Positions 36,002 through 45,831 of a stretch of 64,000 bases of DNA are shown one piece after another. Made by a program: the position numbers and the translations under genes. Source of the DNA: Hamiltosporidium tvaerminnensis (taxonomy: Eukaryota; Microsporidia; Dubosqiidae); contig JAKIMF020000004.1 in the NCBI GenBank assembly GCA_022605425.2, forward strand, positions 741,501 to 805,500, written 5' to 3'. The notes under the pieces were generated by a model, which was not told where the DNA came from, did not search any database, and saw only the letters and a list, made by a program, of their open reading frames with translations. Within the stretch, counting starts at the first letter, position 1; each line of letters begins with the position of its first letter.

Positions 36002-37009
36002 ATGAATCCGGTTGGGGATGTTAATACTATTGCAGCAGATATTGGCACAGAAACATTAAAAATAGGATATTGTGGTGCACTTCATCCTACAATTTTCAAT
36101 TCTACGCGCCAAAATCCAAATTATGAATCACCCGTTTTACATTCTGTTATATCTTCACCATCATATTATTTATCACTTTTGACTTCTTCTTTATCTTGTA
36201 ATGATCCTTTGGTGTTGGCAGTGAATTATGAAGAAAAAATGGTGGTTAAAAAAAATATTGTCGGATATCTTTTGGACAAAAAATATACGAACGGAATACT
36301 TTTGGTTCCTTCAAATCTTATGGACATGTATTCTCATGGAAAAAGCAGTGGAATTGTTGTAAATATGAGTGGTGGTTCTACAAGTGTTTCAACAATTATA
36401 GAAGGTAACGTGACGCATTATTATTCAGTTCCTATTGGGGGATTTGATTTGACACAGAAATTTAGAAAATATTTAAATGAAGAAGATTTGGTGCCGAGAG
36501 GTTACAAATCGAATGAAAAGGGTGATAATGATGCTAAATTTGCATTTTTAAAAGATGAGTTGTGTAGAGAAATCAAAGAATCTGTTATTGAAGTTAAATC
36601 GGAACGAAATTCGGAGACATTTTATGAACTACCATCTGGAAAATCTATTAAATTCGGAAATGAAAGGTATGAATTGGCTGATTATCTTTTAGAAAAAAGT
36701 AATTTAATTGAAACGGTCAGATCTTTGATTGATAAGAATGATCAAGATGTGAGGCATATCTTGGTTAACAATATAATGTTGTGTGGGATGGGTGTGATCA
36801 ATGGAATCAGTGAACGTTTGGTTAGTGAGCTTAGTAAAACATATTCTCCGAGTAAAATACGAATATATTGGGAAAAGAAAGTATTTTCTACTTTTTTTGG
36901 TGCAAGCGTAGTTGGTAGTGTAGGAATGGCTAAAAACATGTTTATAACACAGGCGGACTATGAAGAATGTGGGGAATCTATTTTAGAAAGAAAAAACGTG
37001 ATGTGGTAA
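36002..37009 (+). CDS. Actin-related protein, possibly Arp4-like
   Basis: An actin-fold protein of 335 residues, about 40 shorter than actin. The first phosphate loop is DIGTETLKIGYCG (residues 13-25). The second phosphate region is GIVVNMSGGSTSVSTIIEG (117-135), where actin has D-S-G-D-G; the catalytic-type Asp is replaced by Asn121. The nucleotide-binding region reads NNIMLCGMGVINGI (256-269), in place of the usual L-T-G-G. The C-terminus (ITQADYEECGESILERKNV) matches the actin-family ending. The S-V-S-x-I-x-x-G phrase recalls Arp4, a subunit of chromatin-remodelling and NuA4-type complexes in the nucleus. That assignment is tentative, and other divergent Arps are possible. ATP turnover is probably weak or absent. 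Confidence 0.8.
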   Translation: MNPVGDVNTIAADIGTETLKIGYCGALHPTIFNSTRQNPNYESPVLHSVISSPSYYLSLLTSSLSCNDPLVLAVNYEEKMVVKKNIVGYLLDKKYTNGILLVPSNLMDMYSHGKSSGIVVNMSGGSTSVSTIIEGNVTHYYSVPIGGFDLTQKFRKYLNEEDLVPRGYKSNEKGDNDAKFAFLKDELCREIKESVIEVKSERNSETFYELPSGKSIKFGNERYELADYLLEKSNLIETVRSLIDKNDQDVRHILVNNIMLCGMGVINGISERLVSELSKTYSPSKIRIYWEKKVFSTFFGASVVGSVGMAKNMFITQADYEECGESILERKNVMW

Positions 37010-37582
37010 AATTAATTTTATATTTGATAAACTATAAATATATTGTTTATGCATATTTAAATATAGCTAAGTTTTCATTTCAGCAACAAATTTTTATATT
37101 TGATAAACTATAAATATATTGTTTAGGAATTTAAATATATTCCCAGTTTATCAATTAAATTTTAAATTAGTAAAATCTTCAAGTTTAATTCTAAATATTT
37201 ATTTTTTTTATACTTACTTATTCCAGTTCTCTTGTACCTCTCGGTGTTGAGGACAGTTTTTTTTCATTCTATGCTTAAATTGAATGAAGTGTGTTTATTC
37301 TTTGGCTAAAAATAAATTTTTTATGTTTTTAAATTACAATAAAATATTTTTTATATAAGTGATTTACATATTTTTTTGAATATATTTCAAACATAGTAAA
37401 ATCATAAATTTGTAATAATCCAAACAAAAGTAACAGTAAATTATAAAGAAGTTTTTTTAGATTTAAATATTTATTTTTTATTCTTTATTCATAGCATTTT
37501 GTCTTCATTGTATATTTAACATATAATTGATTAAAAATATCAAATCTTTTGATTTATTTTTTTGCTACTAACTTTTGATAAT
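37010..37582. other. AT-rich intergenic region with a short direct repeat
   Basis: No gene. A block containing ATTTGATAAACTATAAATAT occurs at about 37022 and again at about 37098. The two flanking genes are convergent, so this stretch holds both 3' ends. Confidence 0.6.
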
Positions 37583-38359
37583 TTAAATATTACTGTATGA
37601 CATTGAAGTTGGATACCGAGCTTGATAAAGATTCGAATAATTTTCTGATATTATAGAACAAGTGTTTTTAGAAGTGTAAATTACTAAAGTATTATTCTCT
37701 TCTTCATTAGAATCTAGTAGAAACCTATAAATTTTGGTGGATTCTATAATCCCTGTTATAGAATTTGATATAAAAATAATGATTTTTATGTTCGGTACAT
37801 TTTTGTTACTACCAGCAACGCCGGCTTCTTGATCATCATTGACTGATGAATCAATATATTGGTAGGTAGTGCTCGTGTTTCTTAAATCTTCAAGCATATT
37901 ATAGATATAATAGCCTAGCCTAGCAATTCTTTCTTGTTTATTTGGATGTAAACCATCAAATGTATAATATCCACCATTGGTTTTTTGTACGAATATGATT
38001 TTCTCTCTATTTGCTTTCACGGTTTCAGTATAGTTGTCTTCCGAGGACATCTCTTCGATTCCTAAATAATAATTTAAAACATCTGTATCAGTCACTAATG
38101 CTTTCCAAGTCAAATGATTCAAAGATTCTATGTAGCATATATAAACATGTAATGGTGAAAATATATCCAAATTCGAAATCATCCTAAGATTATCTCTACA
38201 AAAAACATCTGCCACATCAAAATTATTCAAATTATTAAAATACAACGTAATGTTTTTGATTTGTTCACTTTCTTCATTATCAGTATGAGTAGATGTGTTA
38301 TTTGAACTCATGAAACACAAAGAACCGTAAAACAATAGAATCTCGAAATACATTCGCAT
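37583..38359 (-). CDS. Putative secreted protein, unknown function
   Basis: The frame is open from 38395, but I choose the ATG at 38359 (258 residues). This start gives a compact signal peptide (MRMYFEILLFYGSLCFMSS) and an ATGCGAATG context like ATGCGAATA at the starts of two other secreted-family genes in this window. The mature part is acidic, with a Thr/Asn-rich start, several Asn-x-Thr/Ser sites, and a Tyr-rich middle (GGYYTFDGLH near residue 130). No membrane span follows the signal and I recognise no domain. It is not obviously related to the 34278 family. Secretion is inferred from the N-terminus alone. Confidence 0.65.
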   Translation of the reverse strand: MRMYFEILLFYGSLCFMSSNNTSTHTDNEESEQIKNITLYFNNLNNFDVADVFCRDNLRMISNLDIFSPLHVYICYIESLNHLTWKALVTDTDVLNYYLGIEEMSSEDNYTETVKANREKIIFVQKTNGGYYTFDGLHPNKQERIARLGYYIYNMLEDLRNTSTTYQYIDSSVNDDQEAGVAGSNKNVPNIKIIIFISNSITGIIESTKIYRFLLDSNEEENNTLVIYTSKNTCSIISENYSNLYQARYPTSMSYSNI

Positions 38360-40107
38360 TGCATGAACAAGTATTTTTTTTATTATAAGTATCAACTAAT
38401 TAGATTGAAAAAAACGAATCTTAGAATTTTTTTTATTTCAAAATATTTACTTATATAGTAAATTTATTTTATATAATAAATGAATACAAAAAAATTCGAT
38501 TTTATCTTAAACTATACAAAGCAACTAAATTTTGTTTAAAATTGATTTGAATCTTAATAAAAGCAAGAATTTCGATGAAAAAAACGTTTTTTATATTTAG
38601 ATTATCTATAAAATGCATTGATTGGTTTGATCGAATAAATTTTTTCAAACAAATTTTTGTGATTCCGAGCAATAAATCATTGGTTTTTGTAAAATAATAA
38701 AATCATAATATGGTAATGTTAGTATAAAATACCATTTGATTTACAATGAACATGATTATTTCTGAATATAAATTTGGTTTATGAAAGCATTAATCCAGTT
38801 TTTCCCAAAAAAGTAAAAACTTTTGTCTTCAGTGTCTGAATATTTCTTACAGATTTTATAGGAATCGTGTTTTGAATGAGAATTAAATTATAGAAATAAA
38901 ATATTTCGAAATATATATTTTACTGATTTTTGAAAAAAAAATTTAATACTAAAATTTCATTACTAAATACCACGAGATTAAAGAATAAAACACCCAATTA
39001 AGCTTGCATATTTATTGAGTGAATGAATTATTTTTTTTCGATTTTTTAAAAAATGATTAAAACTTCTGAAAGAACTAGTTGTTAAATTCGTGGAAACGAA
39101 CTAAATTTTACATTTAAGAAAAAAAATACATTGGATTATCTTCTTAAAATCATTAGCTTGGCTATAAAGGTTCTTTAGATTATTCAGGCTTTTGCAACCT
39201 CTAAAAATCTGTCTACTCGAATATTTTTTTAGTCTCTCATTACCGCCATTTTGAACCGTATTTGAGCAATTTCATAGTATAATTTCAAAATATATTTTCT
39301 TATCATGTTTTTTCTATTCTGTTTTATTAAGTTTTAAATTTATAGTAGATTTAACTATTATTTTTTTGCTCAATCAAGATCGCCATCTATTTTCATCACT
39401 TCTCTCAATTTTTTGTATGCCTTTTAGTCATAATTAGGATTTCATTTTTCTAAAATAAACCTTTTTTTTGCCGATGCTATATTAGTTAATTCATTTATTG
39501 TATAAATCCATAGTCATAGTCATTTTCATTGAAATTTCTAAATTTATCAAGTATAAAATTCCATGTATAATTCAAGCAGACATTGTTTTATACCATAATT
39601 ATTGAAGATACAAATAAATTGCACAAAGGAAAGACAGAAAAACATCAAGCATATCGTACAATTTTTTATTTAAAGTAAAATTCTTAGAAGAAAGTACCAG
39701 AAAAAATTGACTTAAATTTTTTCAAAAATGAAAACTTTAGGAACAGTAAATAAAAATATATTTGTTTGTTGTTCTTCCCATATTAATAGAGCCTAGAAAA
39801 TATTTTTACAATTTTTATTTCCAATTTTTTTGAATCAATAGAACCTTTCTAAGCATTTAATGTTATACTTCTACTCAATATTATTAGTTGTGTAAGATTT
39901 ATGAAAAAATCAGAAAATTTATATCTCAATTGGAGTACGCTTGTTGGTGTATTGTAGTGTTTTAACCAATTAAACATTTCGAGGTGAGTTATCGTCTTCG
40001 CCAAGACAGTACTGAATTATATAAATGATTTCGACATATTTTTTTTACATTTGGTATAACAGGGAATTTTGAACCGGTTTTTTTCAAATTCATATATACG
40101 ATCATCT
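38360..40107. other. AT-rich intergenic region
   Basis: No gene or repeat supported. It ends at the 3' terminus of the retrotransposon on the minus strand. Confidence 0.5.
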
Positions 40108-43100
40108 TTTATTTAATAAAATTCTGGGTTAAAATATTTTTAACATTTTTTTATGTTTTCATCTACCTCTTTAACCACTTCTGTCTCTTCTTCCAAATCC
40201 GACTCTTTATTTATGTTATTGGTCGGTTCCTCTAAAGTGGTTCCTCCTTGTGAAATAAGGAGTGTATTATTTTTTAGTTTTCAATTTTTTGCACCATTTT
40301 TCTCTCTCTTCGCTTCTTTTAAAGGGGGTGTTGGTTCCTCGTGCCTCTCTGCTCTCATAATAACACCCATTGACGTTCTTTCCCAGCTCTCTATGGCATT
40401 TAGTCCTGACTCAAGTCTTCTTCGTCGGTCAAAGGAAATTGTTTCGACTGTCTTCTTAAGTACTATAGACTGAATGTATGCCTCTACATTCATGGGTATT
40501 TCTCATCTTTGTCGTTGAGATTTATGGTATTTTGTCACAATACCGTCCCAGGTAATCACATAAGGGATTATCTCAACACTAAACTTATAAATAAGACCAA
40601 ACTCATTGGCTAGCAGGTCATACTTCCTAAGTTTTTCAGTTTCAACTATTTGAAGCGAATCTTGGGAAGTGATTCCTACTTCAATGAGTGTTATCTTATT
40701 CTTCTTCTTATCTAAAATAAATATGTACGGTCTGTTATTCCGAATTTTAACATCAGTTTTAATTCTGGTGTCCACTCTTATCTCTGCATACTCATTATCA
40801 AGAATTTCTTGAACTGAGTGACTCCTTATTCGTTTTGAAGACTTAAACTTATATCTATTTAGAAGAAGAAGGTGTAGGCATCTAACCACTTCATTATGCC
40901 GTCTAGTGTAATCATGGCCTAGCATTTTTTCACATCTAGTTGCTAGATGATCTACAGTCTTACCAGACTTCCCGCAATGTTGACACACACCATCTGCTCC
41001 CCAGAATACATTTCTATCCTGGATATAGCAGAACACAGTTTCATTTCGTGGCCTAATATTCCCTCTCTTTAGCCATCTTGAAGAGTCACTAACACTTACA
41101 AGCTCATTTTTCCTTGCATTATATAACTTTGAATGTAGTTTTCGTTTTTCTATTTCGTTATATAGTTTTGCAAGTTGAGCTTCTTCTAAACTTTTCTTAG
41201 TGACTTCTTCTACCAACCGGTACTTTACTTTTAAGAAGCCTTTTATTAGTGCAAGATAGGTTTTATTATTATTCTCCACCTTGAGGATTGCTGCTCGTCT
41301 AGTTGATATATCTTTACTTTTTTCCAGACAATCCAAGAGTTGCAGAAGCATATGTCCGCTTCGCAACTCAACACTATGTAGGCCTCTTCCGAGTTCTGTT
41401 CTAGGGAGGTATAAACGCTCTTTACATCCTGGGCGGAGCTGTATCTTATTTTTAACCAACACCGCACGCACTGCATCATCTAACTTAGAGAAGTCAGCCG
41501 GTTCAAGTCGAAGTACTCCTATGTGGTAGTTTATTAACGATATCGCATGTTGATTGATTGCAGAAAATAAATTTTTTGCATTTAATCTAGTGTGACAAAG
41601 TCTTTCAACTCTTGCTATCAGTTTGCTCTGTACTTCTTCAAATGAGCTACGTGTTGGAATTCCTCTGCTATCTTCTATTATTCCTAAATATTCGTAAACA
41701 CTAACACCTTCTAAAAGAGTAGCAGTATCTTCACAACACTTATCATTTGTGGCTGACTTCTCTTTGTTAATCTCTAAGCCAATCACCTCTAAAAATTCCT
41801 TTGCCTCGCCTGTCATAGCACTCAATGTGGAGCTGTCTTTTGCAAGAAGCTTAAGATCATCAATAAACAAGATATGATTAGTAGAATAGGATTCTGCATC
41901 TGTTTGTACTGTCACTTTTGTGTATTTTTCATTAAGCTTTCGGCTTAATGGATCCATACACAACACAAATAACAAAGGTGACAAACTATCTCCTTGTAGA
42001 ATCCCTCTATCAATCTTCTTGCTCATGATTTTTTTCAGGCCCTACTGATATATCAATTTTCCATTTTGATATAATTACCTTAATAAATTTCAGGATCCAA
42101 TCAGGTAAATTAAGGTTTTCCATGCATTGAGTTAAATAAGCATGATCTATTGAATCATAAGCTTTTTTAACATCAATCCATGTTGCCTTAAGATTGTTTC
42201 CATACTCTTTATTTAAAGCAATATTCCGTAGAGCCTGCTCTTTAGCTCTCTGCACACCTCTTACACCTCCTAATGGATTTTCGGCAAGCAACCTTCGCCT
42301 TTCCACTTCAATTTGAACGACTTTCGTCACACACTTTGTCGTTAACTTATAGAGGTTGGACATACAAGTGATTGGCCTGTAGTCAGAGCCTCTTCGTGGA
42401 ATTCCTTTCGGTATCAAATACTTAAGCCCGCTGTAAAACCAATCAGCTTGTGGTGTTCCTTCTAAACATATAACTTTCACAATATCATAAATATATTTGT
42501 GAAGAGTTGTAAGTTTCTTAATGAAAAAATTGTAAATACCATCAATTCCAGCAGCTTTCCAATTGGGGAGCCAATTAATGATATTCACAAATTCATCAAG
42601 TGAAGGAAACGTGGTCGGATGATTATCTGATACAAATGGAATCAAATAATCATCGTACGTGACTGTGTCATCATTTTTGTTCCACATTGTAGACCAAAAA
42701 CTCACAATTTCATCACGGCTAACCACATGCTCGGATTCCACACGCTCAGATAACCCACGATAAAATCGACCTCGGAAAAGCTCAAACATACGATTCTCTT
42801 TTCGGAATTGCTTCCTACTTTCATGCATCGTAATTTTTTTCTCGTAAACATTCAAAGACTCATTCTTCTTAACTAAAGCCTCAGAAAGATCAGTTACGCT
42901 GCTCAAGTATAAATTAAACTCTCGCATGATTTTCTTAAGGCTCTTCGTTTCCGAAGTGGAGAGCTTTTCCTGCTTACGAGCTTTCTCGAGAAGATCTTTG
43001 GAAAGTACTAACTTAGAAATTTTACTTTCTATGTTTTCCTTCCAAGCGGATCTAGGCTTCTCTTTACGTGTTGCCTCGTCATAGCATACCTGCGCAGCTT

Positions 43101-43935
43101 GCATGATATACGCGGCTTCCGTAATTGACTCAGGTAAATGAGCTCCTGCATATTCACCGACTACTCGATTAATGAGATCCAGAACTTTACTATCAACCAA
43201 TTCATTTGGATGTTTTCTAGTTCGGACCACCACTTTTCCAATTTCGTTCTCAGAGATTTCTTTGATTTTACTCAAGAATTTATCTCTCAGGTTTATGTAC
43301 TCCGTGGTGTCGGTCAAGGTGCATGTATCAGCGAGACAAGTGGCGATTCTACGTCGCTCTTCATTCTCTTCTGATTTTACTTCCTTTCCCATCTCACTTT
43401 GTGCCAATTTTTTTAACACTTCGAGAGTTTCAGTGCAGCCGAATTTCTCATTATAGTACCTGTGAAGCTCTGTCCAGCCATTTCTTGGCATTCTTTCAAA
43501 CCTTGTCTGTACTGCAAAAAAAAAACAATTCGAGGCCATTCCTTCGGGTCGGCTGTTACGGAATCGAATATCGTCCGCAATGCCATTAGCCTGTTACCTT
43601 CCGGAATAGCTAGAGTACAGGGGCTTGTCATGTCGTACGATGGCTTGCACGCAGAGACTTCAACCGAAGAGGGAACTGGTGTATTAGGCGAAGGTAAGGT
43701 GTCAAGCCCACTACTATTTTGCATTTTACTGCATGTTTGGCTTGGTGGTGGAGGTGTTATTGTTGTGTAGGAGGAGGAAGGTAGGGAAATCGCCGGTGGG
43801 TGTAGCTTACATTTTTTACCTCACAGTCACTCTTCTTCATCTCATCAGCGTCGTTTGCAGCCTTTATTTTGGTATTTTTCGATATTTCGCTGCTAACATT
43901 TTTCTTTCTACCCATTTTTTTTTAAATAATAAATT
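40108..43935 (-). mobile_element. Nearly full-length R2/R4-like non-LTR retrotransposon (copy 2)
   Basis: The element runs on the minus strand from about 43920 (the boundary lies within a T-run ending by 43935) to 40108. It encodes one long polyprotein with a central reverse transcriptase and a C-terminal zinc knuckle plus restriction-like endonuclease region, the layout of the R2 superclade (R4/Dong type). The 3' terminus AACCCAGAATTTTATTAAAT is shared with copy 1 and with the short array at 45260-45547. The coding region is disturbed by only three or four small changes, mostly in homopolymer runs, so the insertion is young or some changes are sequencing errors. There is no rDNA target next to it. 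Confidence 0.9.
40281..43915 (-). pseudogene. Reverse transcriptase/endonuclease polyprotein, with small frame breaks
   Basis: A probable start at 43915 (MGRKKNVSSEISK) gives a basic N-terminus. The sequence continues in a second frame (43724 leftward), then in the frame ending at 42010, then in the frame ending at 40503. Landmarks on the minus strand are YRPITCMSNLYKLTTK, ATWIDVKKAYDSIDH (block A), GILQGDSLSPLLFVLCMDP (block B, about 41990) and FIDDLKLLAKD (block C, about 41860). A CQHC...H...C knuckle lies near 40980 and an endonuclease-like IEVGITSQDSLQ...KLRKYD near 40650. The breaks are a change of frame near 43829 (A-run), another at the A10 run 43516-43525 and another at the T7 run 42029-42035, where copy 1 has six bases. 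There is also an in-frame TGA at 40503-40505 where copy 1 has TTA. The endonuclease reads R-P-Y instead of R-P-D. Confidence 0.85.
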
Positions 43936-43963
43936 ATTTAAATTTATTTTTTTAATTTATTTA
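43936..43963. repeat. Left target-site duplication (28 bp) of the 43966 retroposon
   Basis: Identical to 44695-44722. It lies between the 5' end of the LINE and the start of the 0.7-kb element. Confidence 0.85.
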
Positions 43964-43965
43964 AA

Positions 43966-44694
43966 AGTGGAGGGAGGATAACCACATAAAAAACTTTCTG
44001 CTTGGCAATGAGTGTGTGAAACTGGTGTGAGATCATTGTTTGGATTTTTGGTGGGAATAAAACCACACTACATCTTCGGTTGTTCCATGGGTGTTGTTAT
44101 GACGAGGAGAGGTCTAAGAAATGGAGAAACTTTTTCTACAAATTTATTTGTAGTTTTTTATGTAACCTGATTGCAGACCGCAGCCGAACATGTAAGTAAT
44201 CGCCATGTAAAAGCATGGAAACCTAACCTTGCTCACTCGGGTTAGAAGACTTAGCGCCTGGGAGATATAAAAATAAAACCCATTAAAAGCCGGGAGAGCT
44301 AAGTAGCAGATTATACCTGTTGGTATGACATTGCACTGTCTAGGTGAACCCCATGTAAATCTCTGAAATATATCTTAGCTAGAAGTTTATTGGGTTCAGA
44401 AAGTGTAGAGTAAGTGGGAATGCTGCATAGTCTTGGGGGAGCCCAGCGGGGGCTTCGGCCTTCGATCACACTCCATGCAACGGACATTAACGAACTCCGG
44501 GCAACTGCCTCGCCTATTAATTAGGTTCTACACACCTGGTAGATGAAAGGCTTTGGGACATAGGTATTGCAAGGGTTACCGATGGAGTGTTGGGGTAGCA
44601 GTCATTTATGTTAAACCTAGAACTGCGTTAATGTCATAAAAACAAATATAACACTTTCCACTATTTTAAAAAGATGTGATACTTTTAAATAAAG
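43966..44694 (+). mobile_element. 0.7-kb dispersed retroposon, full length, with 28-bp target-site duplication
   Basis: This is the best-defined copy. It starts AGTGGAGGGAGGATAACCAC and ends TACTTTTAAATAAAG, and is bounded by perfect 28-bp direct repeats at 43936-43963 and 44695-44722. These define the element as about 729 bp and show insertion with a long target-site duplication, as expected for target-primed reverse transcription. It contains no long frame. It sits directly beside the 5' end of the LINE copy. Confidence 0.9.
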
Positions 44695-44722
44695 ATTTAA
44701 ATTTATTTTTTTAATTTATTTA
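44695..44722. repeat. Right target-site duplication (28 bp)
   Basis: Perfect match to 43936-43963. Confidence 0.85.
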
Positions 44723-44830
44723 GTAATATAATTTGAGGTAATACTATTAAACCAAGAGAAAAATATTATAGAAAAATGTTTCTTTGATTTAGTAATATAA
44801 TTCGAGGTAATACTATATAAACAAGAGGAT
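44717..44830. repeat. Two-unit tandem repeat of about 70 bp
   Basis: A block TTTAGTAATATAATTTGAGG followed by TAATACTAT appears near 44719 and again near 44788 with few changes. The surrounding DNA to 45259 is AT-rich without a gene. Confidence 0.7.
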
Positions 44831-45259
44831 TGAGAGAATAAAATAATTTTTATTTTAAATTAAATTGCCAATCAATTTTTATGTTTATTTTATTTCTAAT
44901 AAATAAAAATTTTAAATAAGTAAAAATTAATTTAATTGGTTAATTTAAACTGAAATAGAAAACTATGAAAAGCATAAAATTAAATATTTTTTAGAAAAAT
45001 ATTCAGTACATCTGAAGAGATTTCAATATGAAAAGAAAATTTTACAGATTAATATTCTAAAAATCCAGAAAACCTAATATTTCATTAGACTTTATACTTA
45101 TTTAAATGAATAAAATATTTTTTTTATATTAAATCTGTAAATAGTGATGAGAATATATTTTAATTTGTTAATAAAATTGAGAAAATATTTTATTATTTTT
45201 CCAATTTTGGCATAAAAAAACAAATCTAATCGAAAGTTTTTCAATTATAAGAATAAAAG

Positions 45260-45547
45260 GTAGTGGTAAAAGAGGTAGAAGAAAATATATAAAAATGGTA
45301 AAAAATATTTTAACCCAGAATTTTATTAAATAAATTCAAAGAAAAAAAGAGGTGGAAGAAAATATATAAAAATGTTAAAAAATATTTTAACCCAGAATTT
45401 CATTAAATTAAAATAAGTTTATAAAAGAAAAAAAAAGAGGTGGAAGAAAATATATAAAAATGTTAAAAAATATTTTAACCCAGAATTTTATTAAATAAAA
45501 ATTTAAAGAAAAAAAGAGGTGGAAGAAAAATATATAAAAATGGTAAA
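45260..45547 (+). repeat. Tandem array of LINE 3' ends
   Basis: Four units of about 60-80 bp, each with GAGGTGGAAGAAAATATATA (or GAGGTAG in the first) followed by AATGTTAAAAAATATTTTAA and the LINE terminus CCCAGAATTTTATTAAAT. The last unit stops before the terminus. The units match the final bases of both LINE copies (about 4170-4248 plus strand; 40108-40190 minus strand). This is either a series of severely 5'-truncated insertions in one spot or an amplified 3' end. The array lies about 290 bp upstream of the CTU1 start. Confidence 0.8.
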
Positions 45548-45827
45548 AAGTCAAAATGATTTTTTATTTTAGAGATTTATAAGATTAGAAAAGAATTTAA
45601 AAGGTGAAAAAATAAATTAATGACAAAGATTTTCTATCAAAAACATAGCAAAAAAATTATAAAATTTAACAATAAAAAAACTTCTTAAAAGTTTAAAATT
45701 TATTAGAAATAAAAATATTTACTTTCGCATATGAAATTTTGAAAATAGATTTAAAAATCTCAATAAACAAATCTTACTCATTCGAAACTAAAAATTCTTT
45801 AAAAAATATAGAAACACGATTTTACCA

Positions 45828-45831
45828 CCCC
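45828..45831 (+). promoter_or_regulatory. CCCC start motif of CTU1
   Basis: TTTTACCACCCC abuts the ATG at 45832. The frame is open further upstream, but only to a TTG; this motif decides the start. Confidence 0.7.

Noticed and set aside
43138-43770. Several plus-strand frames of 78-102 codons over the LINE
   Set aside because: They are shadows of the minus-strand polyprotein.
45739-45831. Upstream extension of CTU1 from a TTG
   Set aside because: There is no ATG in that part and no counterpart in the family, and the CCCC-ATG at 45828-45834 fits better.
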